From assembly GCF_900209925.1 (NCBI RefSeq), contig NZ_LT907978.1, positions 3,443,001 through 3,507,000 on the forward strand: a DNA stretch of 64,000 nt, in the 5' to 3' direction. A program made the translations under genes and the position numbers. Shown in pieces: positions 8,392 through 17,196 of this stretch. The number at the start of each line of letters is the position of its first letter. Positions within the stretch are counted from its first letter, which is position 1. The notes beneath the pieces are model-generated. The model saw nothing but the letters and a program-made list of their open reading frames with translations, was not told the origin of the DNA and searched no databases. This DNA is from Anaerobutyricum hallii. Its GTDB lineage: Bacteria; Bacillota; Clostridia; Lachnospirales; Lachnospiraceae.

Positions 8392-11328
8392 CTACTTTTC
8401 TTGTTTCCTGATCATTTCCGCTAACATCGACAGCAACTTATCGACTTGGATCGGCTTTGCTATATGACCATCCATTCCAGCTGCAATAGCCTCTCTCTTA
8501 TCTTCTTCAAATGCATTTGCTGTCATTGCAATGATAGGTATCCTCGCCTTATCCTTATCTGGTAAATTCCTGATTGCCTGTGTTGCTTTATAACCGTCCA
8601 TTTTGGGCATCTGGATATCCATGAGGATTATATCATATGTTCCTGCCGGCATCTTTGTTATCCTATTTACACACTGAATACCATCTTCCACACGTTCTAT
8701 CTTAAGACCAGCACGTTCAAGTATTGCTTCTGCAATCTCCGCATTCAGATCATTGTCCTCTGCCAAAAGGATATTCCTGCCTTCAAGGACTTCACTGCCT
8801 GTTCCAGAACTTTCAACGTGTTTTTTTACATAATAGTTTGCATCCGCTATCCTATGCTTTAATGTAACTGTAAAGGTGCTACCCTTTCCAAGCTCACTCT
8901 CTACAGTTATTGTTCCACCAAGCAGTTCAACATATTTCTTAACTATTGACATTCCAAGTCCACTTCCTGCGATTTTACTCTTTGTAGTGTTCTGCTCACG
9001 TGTGAATGCCTCGAAGATCCTTGTCTGATAATCCGCACTCATACCGATTCCGGTATCGCTCACTCTGGTCCTCACGATCATGTACCCAGACTCATCGCAT
9101 GGTAATTCAGCTACGTTCATCATAACAGAACCACCAGCCGGAGTATATTTTAAGGCATTGCTCAGGATATTGACAAATATTTCTTTTACTTTGATAGTAT
9201 CTGTCAGCACATGCTCATGCTCTACATTTATCGTATAATGAAGTGCAATATTCTTTTTCTTTGCTTCATCATCAAATATTTCAAATAAAGTCTGCCGGAT
9301 TTCTTCAATCCGGCCATAGTTCTCATCAATTTCCATTTTTCCACTCTCAATCCGGGCCATATCAAGTACATTATTTATGATTGACAAAAGAAGCTTTCCT
9401 GACTGCTGCAGTTTTTCCAAATGTTCTGAAGTTTCAGGCAGTTCTTTTTCTTTTAGTTCATCCTCCATAAGCTGTGCATAGCCCAGAATTGCATTCATAG
9501 GAGTACGGATATCATGCGACATATTATTAAGAAAACAGGTCTTTGCGAGACTGGCAGCTTCTGCTTTTTTCAGAGCGATTTCCAGTTTATTATTGAGCTT
9601 TTGTGTATCATTTGCCGCAAGCTTTGCAACAGATTCTGCTTTCCTTGCCTTTTTTAAAAGTACGAGGATAATGCCAATTATGCTGAGTGCAAAAAATCCT
9701 GTGGCGACAAAAAAAGCAAGCATATTGTCTTTTACAAAATCCAAAAATGTTACCTTATCTGCTGTACTGTCATAAATAGCAAGTGCACTTGTAAGCATAT
9801 CTGACGGCATGGCCTTCAAGGTTTTATTCAGTATCGACAAAAGATGTCCCTCTCCTCCACTTACTGCAAAGCATGCTTCCATTGTTTTTGTAAGTGGAAC
9901 ACTCTTGAAATCTCGATCGTTATCATATTTCAGCGCCTGGCTGGTTCCCATGAGAAAACAGTCTGCTTTTTCATTCATGACCATATCTGCCGCATCAGCA
10001 AGTGAATCACAATCTACAAACTTCCATTGGGGATAACTGAAAGCCATATGCTGCTTTAAGGCTTCTTTTTCCTTTGGCACAGCTACTGTATATACCTCAT
10101 TCTCATTAAAATATTTCTCGTCAGTTACTGCCATCAGGCTGTAGGTCCAGGCTGTATTTGTAAGTGCATAACCTTTTTTTTCTGCAAGGTCAGGATTTCT
10201 GCTCGCATAAAAAATCATGTCAATTTCATGCTCCTGTAATGCCCGAAGCATTTCGTCATAATCGTCATATGACTGTATATTAAATTCCAGCGTCTGATTT
10301 CCCAAACAGTCTTTTGCGTAAGAGATATACTCCGTCAGTGTACCGGTAAGTTTTCCAGTCTCTTCGTCCATAGAAAATACCGCCGTATCATTATTCAAAA
10401 ATCCTATCTTTATAGGCCCATGTTCTTCCAGCCATGATTTTTCTTTGCCTGTAAGAATCTGGATATAATCAAGAGTAAAATACTTCTTATACAAATCTGT
10501 CTTAAAAAAAGGACTGTCTTTATCCAACTGACTCATAGCCCAGTCCAACTCCGTCTTGATATCGCTTCTTTCTTTGTTTATTGCAAAATATATACCTGAT
10601 TTACCAACATTGGTAACAGATGATATTCCCTGTTCAGACCAGATGGATTCCTCTAGAGACACAAAACAATCAACCTCATGATTCGCTAATTTCTTTTCGA
10701 CATCGTCATTATTATACACATTTACATGCTCTGTATGTATGCCATTCTTATTCTCCCACTCTGTCAGCATAATTTCTGATTCTGTACCCATGAGTACACC
10801 TACACGTTTCCCATCTAGAGACTTGAAATCAGATGTCATAATATCCGTATGTGACAGATCCGCATAAAGAACATAGTTTTCCTCGCCCATCGGCTCCTCT
10901 GAAAAAAGCATCTTTTGTGCACGTTCATCGGTGTAAGAGATATCGCCCATGACATCAATCTCACCATTTTCAAGCTTATCAAAACAGTTGGACCAGTCAC
11001 ATTTCACATACTCGAATTTCCATCCGGCATAGCCTGCGAGCGCCTGCATCAGTTCGTAACCAAATCCTCGTCTGACACCGTTTTTATCGACATAATTAAA
11101 AGTATCTTCAAATGAACCGACACGTATGATCCTCTGCTTCTTCCTCTGCGTGTCTGCTTTTTTTGTTTCCTGTTGCGTTGTATCATCCACTACCGATTGA
11201 CCTGTTGTTGCTGCTACATTTACAGGAACACAAACCGATAAAGTTAGGCATAATACAAATATGCTCAAACAGAAACAGCAGATTCTCTTTAAAATATGAT
11301 TCACTTGATTTAAATTTTTTTGCTGCAT
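8392..11328 (-). CDS. Hybrid sensor kinase with two periplasmic-type binding domains (BvgS/EvgS-like architecture)
   Basis: About 978 aa. Order: signal or anchor helix (about 12-38), first SBP_bac_3 domain (about 65-285), second SBP_bac_3-like domain (about 305-525), transmembrane helix (about 545-565), HisKA with SHDIRTPMNAILGY, HATPase_c (SDTGIGMS, GSGLGMSIV) and a receiver with LMDIQMPKMDG. This is the layout of BvgS/EvgS-type kinases, where tandem binding domains sense small ligands directly. I chose the ATG at 11328 because AAAGGAA sits 5 nt upstream; a GTG five codons earlier has no RBS. It is the first gene of the minus-strand signalling operon and no response regulator with an output domain follows. 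Confidence 0.88.
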   Translation of the reverse strand: MQQKNLNQVNHILKRICCFCLSIFVLCLTLSVCVPVNVAATTGQSVVDDTTQQETKKADTQRKKQRIIRVGSFEDTFNYVDKNGVRRGFGYELMQALAGYAGWKFEYVKCDWSNCFDKLENGEIDVMGDISYTDERAQKMLFSEEPMGEENYVLYADLSHTDIMTSDFKSLDGKRVGVLMGTESEIMLTEWENKNGIHTEHVNVYNNDDVEKKLANHEVDCFVSLEESIWSEQGISSVTNVGKSGIYFAINKERSDIKTELDWAMSQLDKDSPFFKTDLYKKYFTLDYIQILTGKEKSWLEEHGPIKIGFLNNDTAVFSMDEETGKLTGTLTEYISYAKDCLGNQTLEFNIQSYDDYDEMLRALQEHEIDMIFYASRNPDLAEKKGYALTNTAWTYSLMAVTDEKYFNENEVYTVAVPKEKEALKQHMAFSYPQWKFVDCDSLADAADMVMNEKADCFLMGTSQALKYDNDRDFKSVPLTKTMEACFAVSGGEGHLLSILNKTLKAMPSDMLTSALAIYDSTADKVTFLDFVKDNMLAFFVATGFFALSIIGIILVLLKKARKAESVAKLAANDTQKLNNKLEIALKKAEAASLAKTCFLNNMSHDIRTPMNAILGYAQLMEDELKEKELPETSEHLEKLQQSGKLLLSIINNVLDMARIESGKMEIDENYGRIEEIRQTLFEIFDDEAKKKNIALHYTINVEHEHVLTDTIKVKEIFVNILSNALKYTPAGGSVMMNVAELPCDESGYMIVRTRVSDTGIGMSADYQTRIFEAFTREQNTTKSKIAGSGLGMSIVKKYVELLGGTITVESELGKGSTFTVTLKHRIADANYYVKKHVESSGTGSEVLEGRNILLAEDNDLNAEIAEAILERAGLKIERVEDGIQCVNRITKMPAGTYDIILMDIQMPKMDGYKATQAIRNLPDKDKARIPIIAMTANAFEEDKREAIAAGMDGHIAKPIQVDKLLSMLAEMIRKQEK

Positions 11329-11622
11329 ATTATTCCTTTCCACAATTTAATTTATCAATCATGGTTTTATTATGTATATGTAGTTTATGTTCCAAATACC
11401 TGATCAAAAACTAATCCATATCCCTGCATTTTATTATCCTTTACGTATATTATATAACACCACTTTACAACTTTTTTGTAAAAAAATATCATACCGAACT
11501 TTCTGATGTATAATGAATTTGCCACAAAACATTACAAAGAAAAGTGACTCCGTATGATAAAATATTATACAATGAAAAAACTCTGATGGGTAGACTTCAT
11601 CAATATTTTTTGATTTATTTTT

Positions 11623-11697
11623 CAAGAATGCCCCGGCATTCTTGCTGCGAGATGCGCGTCATGCAATGCATGACATACTTCTTCTGCGCATCTCTGC
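11623..11697. repeat. Double-hairpin intergenic repeat (copy 1)
   Basis: Two adjacent perfect hairpins: AAGAATGCC-CC-GGCATTCTT, then GAGATGCGC...GCGCATCTC with an inner GTCATGC-AAT-GCATGAC. A related copy lies at 61950-62010, where the stem bases change while pairing is kept (AAGAATACC-TC-GGTATTCTT). This looks like a dispersed palindromic repeat or RNA element. Confidence 0.65.
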
Positions 11698-11712
11698 AAT
11701 CCTGCCGGAGGC

Positions 11713-11799
11713 TATATCAGATGGGAGATTGACTCCCTCACTGATACTGATTTATTGCTCGCCACCTACAGAGGTGGGAGTCATCTCACATCTGATATA
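11713..11799. repeat. Long imperfect inverted repeat (24-25 bp arms)
   Basis: Arms at 11713-11737 and 11776-11799 start and end with TATATCAGATG and pair almost completely around a 38-bp loop. A smaller hairpin CCACCT-ACAG-AGGTGG overlaps the right arm, so two folds compete. It could be a MITE or the remnant end of a transposon. Confidence 0.5.
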
Positions 11800-12001
11800 A
11801 TTTTATCACGTATTAAAGATATTAAAGGCTTACGGCTATAGAATCCAGCCTGCCTATACCGACTTTTATATATCAAAACACACGCCGCATTTTTATCTTT
11901 TAAAAACCATCCTTTCTGTTGGAAATCAAACATACAAGATATATTTATAATATTATAATCCTAATAAAAACAAAAGTTAAATATTATTGATGGAGGTAAA
12001 A

Positions 12002-12718
12002 ATGATACGAAAGATTATTCGAATTGATAAAGAAAAATGTAATGGCTGCGGTGCCTGTGCAGATGCCTGCCATGAAGGTGCTATTGATATCATTAATGGA
12101 AAAGCAGAATTGGTAAGAGAACATTTTTGTGACGGACTAGGCGATTGTCTCCCGGAATGTCCAACAGGAGCCATTTCCTTTGAAGAAAGAGAAGCACCGG
12201 AATACGATGAAAAAGCTGTAAAAGAAGCTCAGAAAAAAATATTAGCAAAAAATCAGACAATGACTGCACATGTCGGCTGTCCTGGATCTAAAAGTATGCA
12301 GATTCAGCGAAAGGAAACATCTGAAACAAAAAAACTATCTTCAACCGCAGATCAAGTATCAAGACTTCAGAACTGGCCGGTACAGATTAAACTGGCACCT
12401 GTCAGTGCACCATATTTTAACGGTGCAAAACTTCTGATCGCAGCCGATTGTACTGCTTACGCTTACGCAAGTTTCCATCAGGATTTTATCCGAAACAAAA
12501 TAACATTAATTGGCTGTCCTAAATTAGATCAGGTAGATTATAGTGAGAAACTGACTGCGATCATTCAAAAGAACAATATCCAAAGTGTAACGATTGTAAG
12601 AATGGAAGTTCCATGCTGCGGCGGTCTTGAGATGGCAGCCAAAAAAGCACTTCAGAATAGTGGAAAATTCATTCCCTGGCAGGTTGTAACGATAAGTATT
12701 GACGGAAAATTATCGTAA
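12002..12718 (+). CDS. Dicluster 4Fe-4S ferredoxin-like protein
   Basis: 238-aa soluble protein. The N-terminal 60 residues hold two cluster-binding motifs: CNGCGACADAC with a Cys-Pro partner, and CDGLGDCLPECP. The remaining 170 residues are a distinct domain with paired cysteines (VGCPGSK, CTAYAY, CPKLDQ, PCCGGL) that may carry another metal centre. Similar proteins are annotated as ferredoxins or hydrogenase-associated 4Fe-4S proteins in Clostridia; the exact partner is unknown. The ATG at 12002 follows GGAGGTAAAA. It is a single gene, followed by a perfect palindromic terminator at 12832. Confidence 0.8.
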   Translation: MIRKIIRIDKEKCNGCGACADACHEGAIDIINGKAELVREHFCDGLGDCLPECPTGAISFEEREAPEYDEKAVKEAQKKILAKNQTMTAHVGCPGSKSMQIQRKETSETKKLSSTADQVSRLQNWPVQIKLAPVSAPYFNGAKLLIAADCTAYAYASFHQDFIRNKITLIGCPKLDQVDYSEKLTAIIQKNNIQSVTIVRMEVPCCGGLEMAAKKALQNSGKFIPWQVVTISIDGKLS

Positions 12719-12831
12719 CTCTCGCAAGCGGTAAAAAGAAAAAAGCAGTGAAAGCAACCGTTAAATAAACATTTGAGAATATTTTTTGAAGTCACCCCTA
12801 TATAATATAAATGGGAAGACTGTAGACAAAA

Positions 12832-12867
12832 GGGGGCTGTCGCATTAAAAATTAGTGCGACAGCCCC
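12832..12867. terminator. Palindromic bidirectional terminator
   Basis: Perfect stem GGGGCTGTCGCA / TGCGACAGCCCC around an A/T-rich loop. It sits between the plus-strand ferredoxin-like gene and minus-strand remnants, so it probably ends transcription from both sides. A degenerate relative with the same GGGGCTGTCGCA start occurs at 26188. Confidence 0.7.
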
Positions 12868-12906
12868 ACATCTATAGTAATGCATTGGGTCAACGAATCT
12901 TTTCTT

Positions 12907-13191
12907 TTATAAATATTTCATCATTGCTGGCACAAGAATGTTCATATCAACAGGCTTTGCAACATGAGCATTCATTCCAACAGAAAGAACCTTTTGTGCA
13001 TCTTCTGCGAAAGCATTGGCAGTCTCAACAATACATCCTTCTTCCTGATATAAATTTTGTACTTCGATTCTGATTTTACCTCTTCGTTTTACATCAAATT
13101 TAAATGATTCTAAAAACTTATGTAGATTCGTGAAAAACTCATGTTTCCCAGTTCCAATCAGACTAATATTTTCATCAAAGTAATTCTCCAT
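12907..13191 (-). pseudogene. Receiver-domain remnant of a hybrid kinase
   Basis: The last 38 or so residues (TANAFAEDAQKVLSVG, then AHVAKPVDMN) match the end of response-regulator receiver domains such as those of the hybrid kinases upstream. The preceding 55 residues do not resemble a receiver and the phospho-acceptor Asp region is missing. The frame appears to be a 3' fragment joined to unrelated sequence, presumably non-functional. Confidence 0.65.
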
Positions 13192-13235
13192 TCCATCTTA
13201 CATCCAGTTAAGCAAACTTGAAGTTATCAGATACT

Positions 13236-13796
13236 TCAGTGTCTGTTTAAATATTCCATTATTTGATTTTGTAATACTTCAAGCATGCTTCCCACATCAC
13301 TTGTAAGCATTTTAATTTCACAATGATATTGGTTTTGGGGATTTCGATTTTTATCTTTAAAAGTGACATATGTACGCCCATCTTCTGTTTCATATACACA
13401 CTTGGCATGTGAAACCGCATTTCGAATATGTCTATAATAGTCAATCGTAGATAACTCACTGCTAGATTCTCCGGGATATGTTGTGGTTACACTTAGTCTA
13501 TATAATTGAAGGTTTTTTTTTAAATCATCCCCCCATAAATTAATAATTCCATCATCAAGACCTGAAAGGATTTCTTTTGGCATCACCAAAAGAATATAGA
13601 GAAACATTTGCATTGTAGCTGGATTTCCCAAGCCTGACGCTTTCAGAATCTTTTTAAAATTGTCATTATTTTCAACAAAAGTAATGTTTTCATTGTAGTA
13701 GTCACTGTTTAAAAAATCTCTGTTGGATAATTCTTCAAGTAAAGAAGTCATAGCTAATGCTTGACAAAAAATAGACTCTTGTTTAGTTAAATTCAT
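13236..13796 (-). CDS. HEPN-domain protein, possible ribonuclease
   Basis: 186-aa mainly alpha-helical protein with the motif RHIRNAVSHAKC near residue 133, which fits the R-X4-6-H signature of HEPN RNases (RNAVSH). HEPN proteins act in toxin-antitoxin, abortive infection and RNA processing; no antitoxin-like nucleotidyltransferase neighbour is present. RBS AAAAGGAG lies before the ATG. The gene is a stand-alone module. Six bases after its TGA stop begins the motif GATAACTTCAAGTTTG that recurs at other module ends in this region. Confidence 0.7.
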   Translation of the reverse strand: MNLTKQESIFCQALAMTSLLEELSNRDFLNSDYYNENITFVENNDNFKKILKASGLGNPATMQMFLYILLVMPKEILSGLDDGIINLWGDDLKKNLQLYRLSVTTTYPGESSSELSTIDYYRHIRNAVSHAKCVYETEDGRTYVTFKDKNRNPQNQYHCEIKMLTSDVGSMLEVLQNQIMEYLNRH

Positions 13797-13880
13797 TGTG
13801 TTCTCCTTTTCAAATTATAACTTTTTATTATGCCAGATACTATAAACTTGATACAATGGTCGGCATCATTCTACACGTAA

Positions 13881-14330
13881 CTAACCGTTCTGAAGAACCT
13901 GTATCATTTTCTTAAAAGATTCTCTGAAACGCTCATCGTCCTCTGATGTTCGCTTTCTTGGCCCTTTTAAGTGATTCTTTCTAGATGCCCTTCGTGCTTT
14001 CTTGTTCAAATGCCGTTCCATAAGCATCTGGTCAATATTCTCATTGGTATACCATTTCCCAGATTGATGAATTGCATATGCACCTTTTCCAAGTGCCATT
14101 GCTGCCACTCCATAATCTTGCGATACAACAATATCCCCTTTATGGCAAATGCTGATCAATTTATAATCCACTGCATCTGCTCCGGCTCCAACTACAATCA
14201 CCTCACTGTAGTCAGAGGATAACACATGGTTTGTATCACACAACAATGTCACCGGAACATTGTGCTTTTTTGCAACTTTTTCAACAATACCCACTACCGG
14301 GCAGGCATCTGCATCAACAAAAACTCTCAT
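13881..14330 (-). CDS. YqxD/YaiI-family (DUF188) protein
   Basis: 149-aa protein with the family start MRVFVDADACPV, conserved VGAGADAVDY, a VSQDYGVAAMALG segment and an Arg/Lys-rich C-terminus. DUF188 (UPF0178) proteins have a PIN-like fold and are predicted nucleic-acid-processing enzymes of unknown role. Length is typical. RBS GGAG is 8 nt before the ATG. It stands alone between cassette-type junctions. Confidence 0.88.
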   Translation of the reverse strand: MRVFVDADACPVVGIVEKVAKKHNVPVTLLCDTNHVLSSDYSEVIVVGAGADAVDYKLISICHKGDIVVSQDYGVAAMALGKGAYAIHQSGKWYTNENIDQMLMERHLNKKARRASRKNHLKGPRKRTSEDDERFRESFKKMIQVLQNG

Positions 14331-14555
14331 ACTATTTTCTCCATACCTGGCTTAATTCCTTGGATTACAATGGATGCCCAAGTTTCTTTTTCTCTCCGAG
14401 ATAAACCAAATATTCCTATCGTATCATGATTTCCTTTATTTTCAAAACAACTATAGTAATATCCCATCTTTGACAGTTGAAGAGTAAAAAAACGGTTGCA
14501 AAGCCAGTAAAATCAAGGCTTGTATCCGTTTTTTATCTCGTAGCGATATGTGCTT

Positions 14556-14729
14556 TTATGCTATATTTTTTTGCCTATTCAGTATTCCATACTTCTTAAT
14601 ACTGTCCTGAAGCTCCTGCATCCGGTTGTCGAGTATTACCTTAAACGGATGATTGTTGAATGACACTAATCTCTCCATTTCAATTTCAACAACCTTTTCA
14701 TCCTGTTCTCTAAGATCTGTTTTCTTCAA
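14556..14729 (-). pseudogene. ParB N-terminal fragment
   Basis: A minus-strand reading of about 57 codons gives VEIEMERLVSFNNHPFKV, then MQELQDSIKKYGIL, which matches the start of ParB-like proteins; compare the ParB at 55860-56729 in this window. It stops at TAA shortly after the ParB box would begin and has only a TTG to start from. Its 5' end abuts the junction motif at 14738-14767, suggesting a recombination break. Confidence 0.7.
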
Positions 14730-14764
14730 TTTTACGATTTCTCAATTTTTCAAACTTGAAGTTA

Positions 14765-15046
14765 TTACTCTGTCAGTCGATTCTCCTCGCCCCAGACACA
14801 GAGCTGATCCAGCACCTTCATCAGCGACTTTCCACGCTCAGACAAGGAGTACTCCACCTTCGGCGGAATCTGCGGATACTCGGTGCGGACGATCAGTTTG
14901 TCTGCTTCCAGCTCCTTGAGATTCGTGCTGAGAGTCTTGTCGGAAATGGTTTTCAGATACCGTTTCAACTCATTGAATCGCACGGTTTCAAACTCCATCA
15001 GGCAGTAAAGAATGACCATCTTGTGCTTGCCGGAGATCAGCGACAA
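14765..15046 (-). pseudogene. HxlR-family regulator, N-terminally truncated
   Basis: The winged-helix body of an HxlR regulator (SLISGKHKMVILYCL, FNELKRYLKTISDKTLS, PKVEYSLSERGKSL) is present, but the usual start with the CPV motif is missing; upstream in frame there is a TAA after about ten codons. Only a weak TTG could initiate. Codon use is clearly richer in G and C than in neighbouring genes, which suggests recent transfer. The stop TAA runs directly into the junction motif TAACTTCAAGTTTG. Confidence 0.65.
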
Positions 15047-15101
15047 CGTGTGGGCGAAGTATTTCGAGATGGCTTAAGGCTGTAAAAGTAAGGTATGCAG
15101 A

Positions 15102-15135
15102 AAAGGAGCTTTCGAATAAGCGAAGGCTCCTTCTT
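15102..15135. terminator. Hairpin terminator
   Basis: AAGGAGC...GCTCCTT stem with a TTCG/CGAA middle, followed by a T-containing stretch, between the HxlR remnant and the GGDEF gene. Confidence 0.55.
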
Positions 15136-15300
15136 AAAATATATAGATTTCACAAATCCCTATCGATATACATTCTTCTGTCATAGATGTATAAGGATTT
15201 TGCACAGTTCGTTTTTTTCATAAAACTTATTCTGTTTTTCAACTTCTGTGATATAATGCTTTATTATAATAATTCCCATAGACAAAATGAGGTGAACCAA

Positions 15301-17061
15301 GTGAAAAAGAAAACACTTGTGCCTCTTATCACTTTTTTACTGGGCATATGCCTTATTAGTTTGATTGTATACAAAACAGACACCCACGAAAAAGAGCAGA
15401 GACACATAACAGCACAATTAAACGTAACCAACTATGGCGAACGAATAAAGAATGAAATTATAAATGGAATTGAGATCACAGATACCTTGAAGCAAATCTT
15501 AATAAGTGAAAATGGCGAAATCCATCAGTTTGAAACAATTGCCGGAAATATTATGTCTGATTCTATTGAAAGTGTACAGCTCGCTCCTAATGGTGTTGTT
15601 ACAGATATTTATCCGGCTAATGGAAATGAGGCAGGTAAGATTGATTTGATCCATGATAAAGACCGCGGAAAAATTTCCTGTTACGCAAGAGACAACCATA
15701 CAATCATTACGCAGGGCCCCTTCAAATTAAAACAGGGAGAATATGGAATTGCAGTCCGCAATCCCATATACCTGAAAGATAAAAACGGACATGAGTATTT
15801 CTGGGGATTTACTATTGTTATCCTGCGTGTTCCGGATATTTTTTCAGATTCAATCAGTGCACTTTCAAATTTTGGATACGAATACAAAATTTCAAAAACA
15901 GACGCTCCATGGAGTGATACTTATAAAGTGGTTTATCAATCAGATGGGCAAATAAATCATCCTGTTTCTTATACTTTTAAAATAGGAGATGAAAACTGGA
16001 AATTTGAAGTAACTCCTAAAAGTGGATGGAGAAATGCCACATTACTGATAATCATCATCGGAATGTTTCTTACAATAAGCCTTCTCCTGTCAGTTCTTAG
16101 CAGAGTATGGTTAGTAGAAAAAGAACATAAGAAAAAGTTTCAGATACTGGCGCGCACAGATTCTCTTACAAATATTTATAACCGCTATGGATTTGATGAA
16201 TTTGCAGAAAAAATGATTCAAAAAAATCCAAAAGCACATTTTGTGGCTGCGCTCCTTGATATCGATGATTTCAAGTTTATTAATGATATCTATGGACATA
16301 ATTACGGAGACAGGGCATTAAAAAATCTTGCAGACAGCATGAAGGCTTTTTTCCCATCCGATGCATTACTTGGAAGAAATGGTGGTGACGAATTCTGCAT
16401 TCTTTTACCAAATTGTACCTTTGCAGAAGCAGCTATACAGCTGCAGAAATTCACCAAACTTCCTAAATCATTCTCATACCATGGTAAGGAACATGCATTT
16501 TATATTTCTCTAGGATATGCAGAATATCCAACATTTGCATCCAATCGTTCACAACTCATGCGCTGCGCAGATGCCGCTCTTTATGAAATAAAACTTCATG
16601 GAAAAAATGGATGTATGGTCTACAGAGAAGGACTTCGGTCAGGTGCCCGCAAACAACTTGGATTCGCATTCAAGGATATCTCTGAACATCTTCCAGGTGC
16701 ATTCATCATATACAGAGCTGACAAAGAAGATGATGAACTATTTTTTGCAAATGATGAATTTCTTCATATGTCAGGATATAAAGATATAGATGAACTGTTC
16801 AGACTTACTAAGAAAAGTTTTCGCAACTTGATCCGGGAAGATGAACAGCAACAGATAGAATCAAGTATCTGGGAACAGATTGACAGTGGTAATGAAAATG
16901 ACTATATTCACTTCCATCTTCGAAAAGCTGACGGAACTTATTTTTCTGTGCTTGATCATGGAAGAATTGTAGAGAGCCCGCAATACGGGAAAGTATTTTA
17001 TGTATTGTTCATGGATTGGGAAGATATGCATATTCGTTACAATGATAAATTCGCAAAATAA
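15301..17061 (+). CDS. Membrane diguanylate cyclase (sensor-GGDEF-PAS)
   Basis: 586 aa from a GTG start at 15301, chosen because GAGGTGAA lies 8 nt upstream; earlier in-frame starts lack an RBS. Order: transmembrane helix (about 5-25), extracellular CHASE-like sensor (about 35-260), second helix (about 270-295), GGDEF domain (about 310-460, with RNGGDEFCIL, so catalytically competent by sequence) and a C-terminal PAS-like domain (about 475-580). It should make cyclic di-GMP in response to an external signal. It is one of the few plus-strand genes in this stretch. Confidence 0.87.
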   Translation: MKKKTLVPLITFLLGICLISLIVYKTDTHEKEQRHITAQLNVTNYGERIKNEIINGIEITDTLKQILISENGEIHQFETIAGNIMSDSIESVQLAPNGVVTDIYPANGNEAGKIDLIHDKDRGKISCYARDNHTIITQGPFKLKQGEYGIAVRNPIYLKDKNGHEYFWGFTIVILRVPDIFSDSISALSNFGYEYKISKTDAPWSDTYKVVYQSDGQINHPVSYTFKIGDENWKFEVTPKSGWRNATLLIIIIGMFLTISLLLSVLSRVWLVEKEHKKKFQILARTDSLTNIYNRYGFDEFAEKMIQKNPKAHFVAALLDIDDFKFINDIYGHNYGDRALKNLADSMKAFFPSDALLGRNGGDEFCILLPNCTFAEAAIQLQKFTKLPKSFSYHGKEHAFYISLGYAEYPTFASNRSQLMRCADAALYEIKLHGKNGCMVYREGLRSGARKQLGFAFKDISEHLPGAFIIYRADKEDDELFFANDEFLHMSGYKDIDELFRLTKKSFRNLIREDEQQQIESSIWEQIDSGNENDYIHFHLRKADGTYFSVLDHGRIVESPQYGKVFYVLFMDWEDMHIRYNDKFAK

Positions 17062-17106
17062 TAAAATATTGCAAAAAACAGAGCGTATGATCTATTTTCA
17101 TATAAT

Positions 17107-17196
17107 GTTTATGTCGGCAAGCTCTATCAAAAGGAAATCGACTTTGTTGCTCAGAGAAGCAACGAGAAGTTTTATATTTCCTTTACTCATTTTTAA
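17107..17196 (+). pseudogene. DUF4143-type ATPase C-terminal fragment
   Basis: Twenty-nine codons read VYVGKLYQKEIDFVAQ and NEKFYISF before a stop. This matches the C-terminal EVDFV region of AAA ATPases with a DUF4143 domain, of which an intact one is at 22597-23850. No start and no upstream domain remain. It overlaps the 3' end of the convergent EamA gene. Confidence 0.65.

Larger units (their letters stand above)
11344..12001. other. Intergenic region with two palindromic repeats, no gene seen
   Basis: This gap lies between the first kinase and the ferredoxin-like gene. It is AT-rich and contains the structured repeats listed separately at 11623-11697 and 11713-11799. No convincing reading frame was found on either strand; the promoter of the kinase operon should lie near 11340-11460. 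Confidence 0.6.
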
